Positions 10,993-22,905 of a stretch of 64,000 bases of DNA are shown in pieces. Below the pieces are notes generated by a model. The model saw only the letters and a program-made list of their open reading frames with translations, was not told where the DNA came from and ran no database searches. Made by a program: the position numbers and the translations under genes. Position 1 is the stretch's first letter. Every line of letters starts with the position of its first letter. Source of the stretch: Karstenula rhodostoma CBS 690.94 (Eukaryota; Ascomycota; Dothideomycetes; Pleosporales; Didymosphaeriaceae); contig MU001492.1 in assembly GCA_010093485.1 (NCBI GenBank), positions 1,907,122-1,971,121 of the forward strand, in the 5' to 3' direction.

Positions 10993-12458
10993 TCACAACT
11001 CCTCCTCGCTCGGTTCCACCATCTTGCTAGTAGGCCCCTTGAGTATCATGAGTGACATGATCTCATACAGAGCATCAGCGGCAGCCATTGTGGTGAGCTC
11101 AGCGTTGGTGTCGTATGCTGGCTACAAAGGCATCACCGTCAGCGAGGTGACCAAGAGATTAAAAGAGCTGGGATACGTACCGCTACCTCGACGATATCCG
11201 CCGCGATGATGTTGAGACCCTTGAGACCCCGGATGATCTCACGTAGCTCTCGCGTGCTCCAACCACCAGTCTCGGGTGTGCCAGTTGCCGGTGCGACTGC
11301 AGCGCATGTCAGTATGTTTCATCCTCGTCGCAAGGTGGGTGCAACTCACAGGCCGGGTCCAGAGTATCAATGTCCAGAGACAGATATACCGGCTTCTTGG
11401 TACCCACGCGCTCTCTGATCTTCTTGATGATACCAGCCGTGCCGATCTTGTCTACCTGAGACGCCTCCACGATCTCGAACCCACAGTATCCGTCGTTCTC
11501 GTAGTCGCTGGGACCACTGAGCGTCGTGCGGATGCCGGCGTGGATGTTGCTGTCGTTGGCGAGGAGGCCTTCTTGTGCTGCGTGGTAAAAGTAGGTTCCG
11601 TGGTTGATGGAAGCAATGTCGGTGGGCGCTCCGCCAAATACCTTAGGTTTCCCTATGTGGTGTTAGCTGAAGTTTTTGAAGTTTCTGCAGCCTCTGTAGT
11701 ACTGACATGTGTCCAAGTGACTATCAAAATGAATCACGGACACTGGTCCGTAGGCGCGGTTAATGGAACGGAGCAGAGGTAGCGTGATAGTGTGGTCGCC
11801 TCCTAGAGTGATGATACGCGGCAGTGTCTTCCCTTGCAGAGAAGGTCCTTTTTCGTTGGCATCTGTGGCCGGCGTTCGAGTGAGGAGGTTGTAGTGTCCG
11901 TGTTCGATCTGCTGAAGGGCGTACGCGTGATCGTAGGATGTGACTGGGATATCACCGCAGTCTAGAACGGTGGCCCAAGAGTCGAAAGGGTTGGTCTTGA
12001 GCGGTACATTGTAGCCTCCGTAAAGGTTCAGGCGACGAGAGCCTTGACGAATACCCGAGGGCCCGAAGCGCGCACCGGGACGGTACGATGTGCCAATATC
12101 AAAGGGAGCACCTGCCGTTTGGGTTAGTTTGTAGTGGAAGAAGCAGCCGCGCATGTTTCGCTTGCGTACCAATGAAAGCAAGGTCGAACTTCACGTCTCT
12201 TTGCGACATGCATTGAACGTACGGCAGACGTCCAAAAGTTGAGATTCCGGAGAATACTGAATCGGCCTGACAACATCTGTCAGTATATTGACCTGTAGGT
12301 ACTACGATAGGTCATCCAACCTGCTTGCCGCCATCTCCTGGCAGTGTGTTGTACCACAGAGATTGGTGAGGACCCAAGATGGGCGATTGGTCTTCATGGA
12401 CACCGTGTGCTGCCACGGTAGCTACGAGAGCAGCGTAGAGAGAAGTCTTGGAAAACAT
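10993..12458 (-). CDS. Secreted agmatinase-type ureohydrolase
   Basis: Six exons on minus: 12458-12321, 12266-12170, 12111-11707, 11652-11350, 11296-11181, 11121-10993; all five introns are GT-AG and 53-59 nt. The product is 395 aa. Residues 1-17 ([17 protein letters not shown]) look like a signal peptide, unusual for ureohydrolases generally but seen in a fungal agmatinase subgroup. The manganese-site motifs of the arginase/agmatinase family are present in order: GGDHTI, the DSHLDT variant of DAHxD, and [13 protein letters not shown], followed by TGTPETGGW. Also present is the N-terminal [18 protein letters not shown] block. The expected reaction is hydrolysis of agmatine or another guanidino compound to urea and an amine, outside the cell or in the secretory route. 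The substrate cannot be read from the sequence. Confidence 0.93.
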
Positions 12459-13342
12459 GATGCAGAGCTCGGGAACAAAACTCGCTGGTTATTATTATTA
12501 TTTTGGAATTGGAGCGAGGTGAACAGCTTTAAGAGGTCAATTGGTAGCAGTCATGTTGCCTGTAGATGAGCTACCGAGGATACCGCCCAAAACAGGAGCT
12601 TCGTCGGCATGTCCTGCAGGAGCTCGACCTGGGCCATGACGACACTGATGCCGCTCTCCCTCTGAATAGCTCTTGTCGTGTCATGATCACCCACAATCCC
12701 CCACCCACCGGCCAGTTGATAAGAAGTCAACGGCCCATTGGCTCCACGGGCGCATGCAGGAACTGTCATAAATCAGACTGTAATATTTCCCCGGATGCAT
12801 GCAGCTAGTTGCGGGGACGTTTGTGTAGACGGGACGAGGCGTTGACGTCTGAGTAGCGCGACCACTTGAAGTGCAACCTAGGAGCCTTGGCAGCTTATCA
12901 CGGTAAGGCGTGTACCCTAACAGGAACGTAGAACGCACCGTCTGCATCTTGCCGAGAACGTCCTCCAATACGGACCATACTTCCAAGGGTCCATGCCTAT
13001 CATGAAGTATGAAATGTGTAGCGCTCACCGGCACGGCAATCGCACAGCAATTCGCAACGGCGACTACCTTATCGTGCATACTCCATGCTAGCACGAAATC
13101 CGCCACCGATTCTCCTCAATTACTGCCGGTATTGGTTCAAGATACGTGTACATGCAGCAGTAGGGTGGATGTTTTCGTAATAGCCAGTATTAATCGTTTC
13201 TCTGGCCAGCCGAAGTAGGCGATTCGTCTGTCCCACTTTGAACTGCTACCGATGATAATATAGGAAACAGGTGCCCGAAATCACTTGAAGGGTAGTAGCA
13301 GAGTCTTTTGATTGTTTTTGAGACCTTTTTAACATCGCTAAG
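12459..13342. other. Divergent intergenic region, agmatinase and MATE genes
   Basis: An 884-bp shared upstream region between the minus-strand agmatinase and the plus-strand MATE gene. No gene is seen. Short ORFs on both strands lack family signatures. Confidence 0.5.
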
Positions 13343-14821
13343 ATGGACCTACCCCCGAGCGAATCCTCTCCGTTGCTCCCGAAGCTGCATCCAGACGATG
13401 TCGACGTTCCAGAATGGCGACTATGGCTCACCGAGTCTTGGATTCAAATCAAAGCGTCCATTCCTGTTATCCTCGCCTACATGTTGCAGAACAGTCTGCA
13501 GACGATATCGGTCTTGATTGCTGCTCGACTGTCTCCGGAAGCTCTAGCCACAGCTGCATTTTCTTACATGTTTGCCATGGCCACTGGATGGCTCGTCGCA
13601 CTTGGAGGCACTACAGCGCTGGATACACTTGCTTCGAGTAGCTACACAGGCTCCAAAGACAAGCATGATCTGGGAGTTCTGCTCCAGAGAGGCTTGTTTG
13701 TTTTGTCCATTTTCTACGCTATTATTGCCGTAGTCTGGATAGTCTCTGAGCATCTCTTCCGAGCTCTAGGACAGGAGGAGTATATATGTATCCAGAGTGC
13801 AAAGTTCTTGCAGCTCTTGATACCAGGAGGGCTGGGCTATGTGTGGTTTGAGGCAATGAAGAAGTTCATGCAGGCACAAGGTATGTAGTACATGGAATAT
13901 GTCCATGTTTTCGAGTCCTAACCGTACCGTGTAGAGCTTCACCGACCTGGCACTTACGTACTCCTCATCACCTCGCCGCTGAATGCGCTGCTGAACTACC
14001 TATTCATTTATACCTTCGATTTCGGGCTGTACGGTGCACCCATCGCTACTGGCATCGCATACTGGGCCTCGTTTCTACTCCTCGTCGCATACGCTGCCTT
14101 CGTACAAGGGTATGAGTGCTGGGGAGGCCTTGCACCGCGTCGTGCACTACAACAGCTCTGGCCATTCACTAGGCTCGCGCTTCTTGGCTTCATACATGTT
14201 GGCACAGAGTGGTGGGCATTTGAGATTGTGGCTCTGGTGGCTGGGCGTCTAGGAACGCTATCTCTAGCAGCTCAGTCAGTGATCATGACGGCCGATCAAG
14301 TCATGAACACGATTCCATTCGGACTCGGCGTGGCTGCCAGCGGCCGAGTAGGGAATCTTTTGGGAGCAAGAAGAGCTGTTGGCGCACGGCGAGCATCACT
14401 ATGTGCAGCAACGCTGTCTGTGCTATTTGGAGCTCTTATCCTAACTGCTCTTATGGGCACAAAAAACGTTTTCGGACGAATCTTCAATGACAACGACGAT
14501 GTCGTCGCGCTTGTCAGCAAGGTCATGCCCTTTGTCGCTCTGTTCCAGATTGCCGATGGCTTGAATGGTTCTTGTGGCGGAGCACTCAGAGGGATGGGAA
14601 AGCAGTGGGTTGGTGCTTTAGTCAATGTTGTTGCATACTACTGCGCTGGCCTCCCAGCGGGAATCTACCTCGCTTTCCATGGCTGGGGACTCGCCGGACT
14701 ATGGATAGGGAATTGCGCTGGGTTGTACATCGTTGGTACGTTAGAGCTGGTTATCATCATGTTCAGTCGTTGGGACAAAGAGGTAGAGAACGCCCTGGGT
14801 CGCATTGATCAAGATGACTGA
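13343..14821 (+). CDS. MATE-family efflux transporter
   Basis: Two exons, 13343-13880 and 13935-14821, with a 54-nt intron (GTATGT, CTAAC, GTAG), giving 474 aa. A short acidic N-terminus (MDLPPSESSPLLPK) with a dileucine-like SPLLP precedes two blocks of about six membrane helices. MATE hallmarks are seen: YMLQNSLQTISVLIA in helix 1, the conserved GTTALDTLASSSYTG region after helix 2, and GLGVAASGRVGNLLGA with ADQVMNTIPFGLG in the second half. It should export cationic organic compounds or drugs using H+ or Na+ across the vacuolar or plasma membrane. It is divergent from the agmatinase gene. Confidence 0.93.
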
Positions 14822-16699
14822 GAAGGAAGGGCGAAGGTAACTTTGATCGCATTGCGATGGCATCGTACATGATTTGCCAATTTGATTTGGCTGTGGTCGG
14901 TTCTTGTGTTCCAATGTAGATCTCGTATCAACCAGCATCGTTATGAGGAGATTATGTAAAACTGAGTGTTGGATTTGATAGAATGCATGGCGTTGGAGTA
15001 TTGATCCTCAGCTTTTGCTATAGAACCTCTAACTGTACCCTTAGGAAACTCTCAAATGTGACCATGTAGCTCCTTGCTTGTCACTGTTGAATGATTTGTA
15101 TCCGCTAGCGACAGCTTCGATCACCGATGCAATTTCGCATACCGGAACGGTCGTTCGAATCTCCACTACGCGTTATTACGCCCGGTTGCACAAGGGTTTG
15201 TGGTCTTAGCGAAAAGCGCATAACGCTTGGGGCCCAACAGTCTCCTGTGTGGCAAAACATATTGAAGACCGATTATCTGTTGTTATGACACCCGTGTCTG
15301 ACCCTGGATAAGTTCAGTCTTCTTGCGGCAGCTACAACTATGGGGTCTATGGGGTTGCAAATAGCTCCATAATCATGTTCGCCCGAAATCATAGAGAACG
15401 CGACCAGGCACATGTTTGATTACAAGAGCTTTTGAGATATTAGAGACTGGCACGTCCTGTCTGGGGTAGAAACCAGGACGACGCAACATTGGTGGTGTTT
15501 ACCATAGGTCCATTCCCATTCCCATTGGAAATTCTCATCTCGTGAAGCGTGGACAAATCATTGTCTCTTATCGTATTTTATGCGTATTGCGAGACGGCTA
15601 CTGGGCTAAGGCTCGCACCTTTTCTCCGCGTCGTTATCGGGCCAATCAACTGGACCCACACGAGGAATCTGGGGTTGAAGGCTCACCAACCCAAAGGAGT
15701 TACAGAATTGCAATGACTGCAGCTTCGGTTTCTGGTTCAATGATTAGAATTCTTCATTTTTCTCGGTTTTTTAGATGCGGAGTTGAGCTCAATTCGGTTT
15801 AGATGTCTACGTGGGTTCGCGATACCGGCTGTCCATCAACGCTCTTATCTTCTCCAACAATATCGTCCGAACGAACGGCAGTGAACGAGTATATACAATG
15901 ACGTATATATTGAAGCTGCATGCAAGGTACAAGGGTTCGATCGGCAAGATGCAGGCCGACGTGATCTGGAGCTGATGGGTTGGGTCCAATGGCCCCTGGT
16001 ACAGATTCACGTGATCGTTGATAACACACTGGACACTCATTGGACGGAATCTGCAACCACAGCCACAAGCTCATGGAAAGTTGACGCTGCAAGGCGCAAG
16101 GCTTCGCAATTTCGGGTTTTTGTGCACTTAACATTTCTGTCTTATGATTTCACTGAGCTCTGATTAGCAGTTCGTGTTGATGATTGTCCGTTGGAAATCA
16201 GGCACCAAAAAGGCATCAATTCATGGCAACAATTGATGGCGCGGAGTGGTAGTTGAGCCCGCTGTACGCATAAATAATTTCTGTTGATCCACAGTATGAC
16301 ATCTTACCAGCCAAATCTGGGGATTTGATGTAAGGGTTTTTACACACAAACATAGAAAACCCCAGGTCGTCTCCACAATATTTCCATCTCTTATCATGCA
16401 TAGCATTGTTGCAATACCGACGCGGGTCGGTAGACATGTGGCGTGTGCTTGGTGCGGTTGCACTAACGTTTTACTCTTATCTTTCGTGGTGATGATCAAG
16501 TAGATGTCAGCTCAGTGGGGGACGCGACCAAGCTTTTCGCCATGTACCGTTTGGAGCGATCTGGTACTATATCTCTAGACATAACGTCGATCATGATACC
16601 TTGTATTTTACTCTTTCCACGAGACCGGGTTTGAAAGCCTCTGTCTTCCTTCATCGTACATACATCTGTGTTATCGCAAAACGCCCGACAACCGACGCG
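14822..16699. other. Intergenic region
   Basis: This 1.9-kb stretch holds no clear gene. On minus, 16437 down to about 16319 reads as a possible exon of a small cysteine-containing protein (RYCNNAMHDKRWKYCGDD) followed by a GTAAGA donor, but no start exon was found. A 112-residue minus frame at 15799-16134 has no recognisable family. Confidence 0.45.
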
Positions 16700-18480
16700 A
16701 TGGATGAAACGGAGAACAAGAAAGATTTTGGGATAACTGCGCCTTCTCAAGTTCCCGCAGATTCCGCCCATGGTGAGATCATTCTATCCCAGGGCGGGAT
16801 CGTACTCCACCCGCAAGCTGTGCAAGATGATGCACTGGATCCCCTGAACTGGTCAACCTTCCAGAAGCACACTCTTCTCGCCATAGTCATGGCACTGTAA
16901 GTGCATCTTCCAAGACTGATCCGCAACACATATTGATACCTATAGGTACTTCATGTTTACATACATCACCACCACGACGGTTCCTTCCTTTCCAGCATTA
17001 CAAGAGCAATACAATCTCACGGCCGAGGAGGTCAATTGGACCGTTGCAATTCCAGCCCTAGGACTTGCGATTGGTCCATTGTTCTGGTCTTCATTCGCAG
17101 ACATAATAGGTCGACGCATCATCTTCATCACCGGTACCGTTGTCGCATTGGCTGCCAGCGTCGGAGCGGCGTTGGCCCCGAGCTATGGCGCATACATGGC
17201 TGCTCGATTCTTCCAGGGGTTCGGCGTTAGTCCAGCAGCGACTGTTGGCCTGGCAATTCTCAACGACGTTTTCTTCGAACACCAACGTGGTCAGAAGATG
17301 GGGCTATGGGTGCTTGCTATTGATCTCGGTCTACTTGTCGGTCCGTTGATCGGAGGCTTCATTGGTCTCGTAAGCCACACCTGGATCCAGTGGCTCTGTG
17401 TGATCTTGTTCGGGGCCATCTTGGTGGCCGAAATTGCCTTTCTGCCGGAAACCCTCTATCCTCGCAACTTCATGCTCGCCCGAGAGTCCGCTGGAGAAGC
17501 TGTCACGGTTCCTGACGATGAAAAAGGAGCTATTGCCGGGAGTATGGAGAATATGGCAAACGGAGTTGGTGTAACGAGGACAAAGAAGCTTGCCTTCCTC
17601 AACGTTCAGCCCGTTCCAGCGTTGAGGCATCCTAAGCCATGGGACTCGCTCCTAAGATTCCTGATGATGTTCAAATTTTTGGCGGTCACTATCACAACGA
17701 TGGTTTTCTGTTATGGTTGGTACTGGTTCATCCTGGCCGTCACGGCCATGTTCCCTGTTGCGTATGCGCAGTATCCGCCACAGATACAAGGGTAAGTTGT
17801 CTTACATTTCAAACAATCGAGCTGACCGAGACAGGCTTCTTTTCCTCGGTCTTATTATTGGTAGCTTGGTCTCGGAGCTGTTTTTTTCCGGAGCGCTGAG
17901 CGATCGCATCGTATTGAAGGCCGCGAAAGCCAACAATGGTATCCGCACTGCCGAAAGTAGGCTTTGGCTGGCGTATCCTGCTATTCTGCTCACCAGTGGT
18001 AAGATCACGAAAGACCTTCTCTCACGAATTATACTAATATATCAAGCAGTCGGTCTTATCGTCTGGGGCATCAGCGTAGACCGCCAGTACCATTGGATGG
18101 TCGGGCAAGTGGGTACCGCGTTGTGTAAGCATTGATATCTCTCAGACAACCATGATTCGTTACTAATCGGGGTCACAGTTGGTGCTGGCGTACAAATGGG
18201 GAACACCGTGACGACGTCTTACATTGTTGACTGTTACCCTTTGCAAGCCATGTCTATCGTCACCTTCTATTCTGTGCATCTCAACCTAAGTGCATTCATA
18301 AGCCCTTTCTTTATCGCACCGTGGGTTGCCAAGAGCGGGTTTGCTTGGACGTTTGCTGGACAAGGAATCATTGTGTTCTTCTTCTGTCTTCCAGCTTTTG
18401 CGTTGATCCACGTATTTGGAGCGCGTCTTAGGAAAGTCAGTGGGTTACCAACCTGGGTGGACCCGGAACACGATACCTGA
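16700..18480 (+). CDS. MFS transporter, DHA1 family
   Basis: Five exons: 16700-16896, 16946-17791, 17835-17998, 18050-18124, 18179-18480; introns are 43-54 nt with GT-AG ends. The product is 527 aa. The cytosolic N-terminus contains DPLNWSTFQKH, the signature preceding helix 1 in fungal DHA1 (Hol1/Tpo-like) carriers. Helices 1-6 contain the MFS loop motif as FADIIGRRIIFITG and the antiporter-type VGPLIGGFIG. A central loop of about 75 residues separates the halves. Helices 7-12 end at LIHVFGARLRKVSGLP. Expected function is proton-coupled export or import of organic cations, polyamines or drugs at the plasma membrane. The substrate is not determinable. Confidence 0.92.
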
Positions 18481-18937
18481 TCATATAAATGTATAACGGC
18501 GCTCATCACAATCATTGGGAATGCAAATCTGTCTCAAGTAGCTCGTAATCATTCGTCACACTAAGTTTATCCAAGTATCGTTTTACACATGCATGTCTTC
18601 TGAACATTCCCTGTCTGTTTCGGATGTGCCGAATGACACATTGGCGTTGGTTTACGATGCAGTATTTTGACCAAGAGCGAAGCATATAGGTATAACGTGC
18701 GGCGTCATTGCCTTCCGGACTGGAGCTGGTACTTTCCTGCCACGTGAGCGCGCGATATTCACCGCTAAACGTGTCGAGATTTGAAGTTTATGTGTGACAA
18801 AGAGTTGATTTGGCCGTGGCAAATCCGACACATAGGCTCGAGCTTTCGTAGCGCGCTGTCTTTGGCGACTTCTTAAACAGTAGGTACATTCCCTTGGTCG
18901 CACCAAAGTGCACTACTCACCGTGTTCACCCAGGAGA
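18481..18937. other. Intergenic region, MFS and RRM-like genes
   Basis: A 457-bp gap with no gene seen; presumably terminator of the MFS gene and promoter of the downstream gene. Confidence 0.5.
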
Positions 18938-19893
18938 ATGGTATTTCTAAACTCAAGTTGCTCCCGCATCGGTGCGCCCGAAGCATCTAACGCACGCACT
19001 ATGTCTAATGATCGACTCCGCAAAACTTCAATTCCCATTCACTTCCACTTCGCGCACTCCAAGCGAGTCGTACCCGCACTCAAAGACGCGTCTCGTGCCG
19101 TCACCTCACCTCTCCGAGTGCGGAAGCGTCCAGCTTCTATTCTTATCCCCCGAGACACGCCCGCTCATCGAAAGCTTCCAGCCGCCGTCCAACCCGAGTG
19201 GACGCCGGTCGAGATCTCAAACTATCCTCCCCGAATGCGACAGTCAGATTTCATCGACCTTCTCCAAGGCTACAACATCTCACCCGAGTTCGACTTCCCG
19301 GTTACCCCGCGCTTCACGCGCCCATTTCGCGTGACGATTCTGGCAGCTAGTGGTGAGGAAGCGAGGAGAATGGTGAAGGACTTGGATGGAAAATCCGTGG
19401 GCGAGCGGGAAATTGCCGTTAGAATGAAGGGCATGACCGAGAAGGAGCGCAAAGAGTTTCACATCCAGGACATGGCGGACCAGATCAAGACCGGTATCAT
19501 TAGTACGGGTCCTCTGTCGCGTGCAATAGCTGAGCTAACATGTTAACTTGTACAGATACTGCACGCGTGTATCATTCCGACCTAGCCGACGCGATCCTCG
19601 AAGTACGCGAAATCGTTCAAGATGGAAGTTGTTTTGCGTTCCTCCAGAAGCGTGCTCCGGTCACGATCCACAGCACCCCAGAAACACGCGCTTTGGGAAA
19701 TCAGAACTTAGCCAAGTGGGAGTTTGTGAGCGGCTCCGCCTGCGAACTTGAGATGGAGATGGAGGATAGCCCTACGGTCCCGCGACTCGAGGCTTTGAGG
19801 GGCTTACAGAAAACTTTGGAGAACCAGGGTGTGCTGGAAAAGATCTGGCACAAGTGGAGCGGAAGCCAGGTTTTGATGGCAGATGATACCTGA
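18938..19893 (+). CDS. Fungal protein with RRM-like segment, unknown function
   Basis: Two exons, 18938-19493 and 19556-19893, with a 62-nt intron (GTATCA donor, GCTAAC branch, TACAG acceptor), giving 297 aa. An alternative start at 19001 (MSNDRLRKTSIP) would remove 21 residues. Around residues 85-170 the order of strands and helices (WTPVEISNYPPRMRQSDFID, FRVTILAASGEEARRMVKDL, then VGEREIAVRMKG) resembles an RNA-recognition fold, but RNP motifs are not clear. The second exon has an acidic ELEMEMEDSP stretch and ends in WHKWSGSQVLMADDT. No function assigned. Confidence 0.75.
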
Positions 19894-20578
19894 CGCAAAT
19901 TCCCGCCATGCTAGTGTTTTACTCGACTAATATTGGGCCAAACGGATGCGCAAAGGAATACTGCCCGACGATAGGACTTCATGGGCCAAGAAGCGGTTGC
20001 CTATCTCTGTATCCACAATGCGAACTGTCACTTCTTGCCTGAGGTCGGGAAGGTATATGTAGTTTAGCATCTGTACGTTAGTACATCTGAAGAATGTATC
20101 CTTGAAATCACGATGCATTCATCCATACGAACAAAGACCTCCACAACGACGACTTGACACTGTGAATGCAGTCCAAAGGGGGCAAGAACAGTATTCCGCA
20201 AAATCTGCATTGGGGATTTACCTGAATGTTTACAACACTTCCTGGCTAGGCATGTCCAGACATTGTGGTAGATATATTACGTGGGTTCCTGAATCTTGGA
20301 GGTAATGGAAGGTACATTGCCTAGTCTAAAGTCTGAGTACTCTGTTACCTGCAGTACTCGAACTTTTGGCCTAGTACTGTAGTCTGAACAAAGATGTGTT
20401 GACAAGCTGTTTGGTTTTATGATGATGTGTTCCGGTACTGCAATATTGGAGTAGAGAGACTCGCTCGCGAGGAGGAAGGGGATTAGAAGTTGATGATCAT
20501 CTATGATGTTTTTGTAGAGCCGACAAGGATTTCGGTAGATGTAAAATTAGGTTAGCTTGTATCATGATCTTGGAAACT
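19894..20578. other. Convergent intergenic region
   Basis: A 685-bp gap between the convergent RRM-like and kinase-like genes; nothing recognisable. Confidence 0.5.
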
Positions 20579-21487
20579 TTATGCCAACGAACGAGCCCTG
20601 ACCATGATCTGCGATGCCTCGTTCAGCAGCAAGTCGATCTTCGCCCGATCATCTTCCGATATTCCATCCCAGATATCTTTCCCATAACCTTCAAACTGCT
20701 TGCGGAACTCTTTGCATGGTTTCTTCTCAAACGTGCTATTGTTGGATGCCACAAATTCCACAAAGGAATCCCACTTCGAATCCTGTCCCGAGCCTGCACT
20801 ACCCCAGCTAGCCAGGTCGTCAACGACCCGATAAAATGTGGATAGGTCCAAATCGATATTGGGAGGATCCTTGCGAGGACGACCCCGGCCAAAGTCGATC
20901 ACCACGACAGTGGGAGCTCCCTTACCATCCCGCATCTCTAGATCCAGCATGATGTTACTGTGACAGAGGTCTTCGTGGAAGAATGGAGGATTCATGTCTT
21001 GAAGTGCATCTAGAGCATCGCAGAGTTGCAGTGCGATTGTAAGGACGAGCGACTTGGGTAGAGGTGTCGACTCAGCTTCAGCGACTTTGTGCAGTTGCCA
21101 AAGCGTACAACCCACGACTGCCTGGCTTGCGAGCCATGTTGTTTCGTCGTGCAGCATATCGTGAGCCACATACTGCTGCATGTGTTTGTTGTTCGGGGTT
21201 GGTATGAAGGCGACATGTTTAAGCGCCGTGACCTCTTGTGGAAGGGCGTCTTGCGTTCCCTTGGATGGAATCTTGACAGCGTATAAAGATCCAGGTCCAC
21301 CTTTGGTGCCGAAATTCTTTAGTCCGGAAATCCTTGCAGCTTCCTCAGTGTTGCTCACACAAATCCATATATCTCCAACGCCACCGGTACCAGAGAGAAG
21401 TAGCGGTCGGAATGCACCGTTCGTTACGCTCGAAACATCGGCTTTGCGGGAGTGCTCTGGTTGGCCTTCGCCCGCTGCGGTAGACAT
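20579..21487 (-). CDS. Diverged protein kinase-like fold protein
   Basis: A single exon of 302 aa, unusual here as it has no intron. Kinase landmarks are present: a lysine in LYAVKIPSK (residues about 70), a catalytic-loop equivalent FFHEDLCHSNIMLD with HED replacing HRD but keeping Asp and Asn, and DFGRGRP for DFG. The glycine-rich loop is replaced by LLLSGTGGVGDIWI, and the C-lobe is short. This pattern fits small fungal kinase-like/phosphotransferase families and may be active or a pseudokinase. An N-terminal polar tail (MSTAAGEGQPEHS) precedes the fold. No partner is evident nearby. Confidence 0.8.
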   Translation of the reverse strand: MSTAAGEGQPEHSRKADVSSVTNGAFRPLLLSGTGGVGDIWICVSNTEEAARISGLKNFGTKGGPGSLYAVKIPSKGTQDALPQEVTALKHVAFIPTPNNKHMQQYVAHDMLHDETTWLASQAVVGCTLWQLHKVAEAESTPLPKSLVLTIALQLCDALDALQDMNPPFFHEDLCHSNIMLDLEMRDGKGAPTVVVIDFGRGRPRKDPPNIDLDLSTFYRVVDDLASWGSAGSGQDSKWDSFVEFVASNNSTFEKKPCKEFRKQFEGYGKDIWDGISEDDRAKIDLLLNEASQIMVRARSLA

Positions 21488-22465
21488 GGCTCTTGTGCTT
21501 CCCGTGTTTCTCGCGTATACGTTCGAGGGAGATTGATTCGAGTGTTTTTGTCGAGTCGAACGTATATACGAGTCGGTAAAGGAGAGGTGTAGATATGTAA
21601 TTTAAGAGGTCCACGGGATTCTAATAACATGAGTGGTGCGGGCACACCCACGGGCCCCCATGATGGGGTTGGAAGTCTGATCTTATGTACCGTTGGTGGC
21701 TGTGGCATGGGAAATTCAACTCCACGCCCCTACGTGATGGTGAACAGTGATGTCTAATGTGCGAGAGAAATTCGTTTCAACGTTTTGAACCGAATAAGAG
21801 AGCTTGTGTATTTGCCATTCATAACTATGTTTAAATGGTCAAGTGCCAACGACAAACAAATGTTAATGTACCTCCTCATTCAATCACACAAATCTGATCA
21901 CAGGTGGATAAGTATATGAAGTTTTGCAGTATGTGCGAATATTATCATTGGGGAGTACTTGCCATCGGGGAGTACTTGCTAATCTGTAACATACTCTTTG
22001 GTAACTTTGATATCCGGCCACTATCCAGTAATGTCTAGCCACGCAGCCAACTTACAGTAAGAAAAACATGAACAACGCTTTATCCTGCTATGACTCGTCT
22101 TTACTCCCAATCCTGTTAACACACTCGACAGCCGTTTTGATGAACTTATCCTGGAGGTCTGCCGTGCAGTTACAGAGAATGTGAGCACATTGACGTGATG
22201 TCAGAAGAGCCAGTGTTCCCCATAGCCGCATTCCCAAACTGCACTTATTATGATTTTCTAATTGTTGACACGAACCACGAAGTGGTGTCCCGTAAAGTGA
22301 TTGACAAAAATATGGACTGCGAGCCCAATAGTAACCCAGAATGAAGCGTTGTAGGCAGACAAAGGATTAAGTAAGCTATGCACACAATATACCGCCGCCC
22401 CAGATCAACTTACAATGGTGGAGCTATTCAAGGTGCTATCAACCTGCACTGTGCTTCAGCCTTCA

Positions 22466-22905
22466 TCACCAACATTGTCGTGCCACGCCCATCATCGTCG
22501 AACCTTCCACTAGTCTATACTCTTCCACAAACTCGCTATCATCACCCCTTCCAATTACAGAGCGCAGCACTGCCTCAGTAAGTGCGTCTAATGCATGACA
22601 TGCCGCTTTCAGATCCCAGCGCCTCGTTAGAAGACTCTCATTCATTCGCGGAAACGCAGATATAGTGAGTGAACCACAGTCAGAGCGCATTAATGTCACG
22701 TAAAACCATTTGTAGACAGTGCAGTTCTTAGCATCACGTACCCATTACGTGAAACACTACCCCCCGTACGGACACCGATGTATGCACCATATACACCGAG
22801 AAGTCTCTCGCACTCACCCTCAGCCATCGGATCCCAGTGCACACCGATGATGTCCACAAAGCGCAGCCATTGCGTTTCAAACCACAAAACCACCCCGATG
22901 ATCAC
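22466..22905 (-). CDS. Possible small gene or C-terminal fragment, unrecognised
   Basis: Two adjoining minus-strand frames look coding and can be joined by a GTACGT...GAGAG intron of about 107 nt. The upstream part reads ETQWLRFVDIIGVHWDPMAE and LLGVYGAYIGVRTGGSVSRN. The downstream part reads WDLKAACHALDALTEAVLRS and FVEEYRLVEGSTMMGVARQC, then a stop. No ATG or upstream exon could be fixed, so it may be the end of a larger gene, a relic or chance. No family recognised. Confidence 0.25.

Noticed and set aside
15100..15180. tRNA-like GTTCGAATC segment
   Set aside because: A T-arm-like string is present, but no matching acceptor, D-arm or anticodon stem could be folded by eye.
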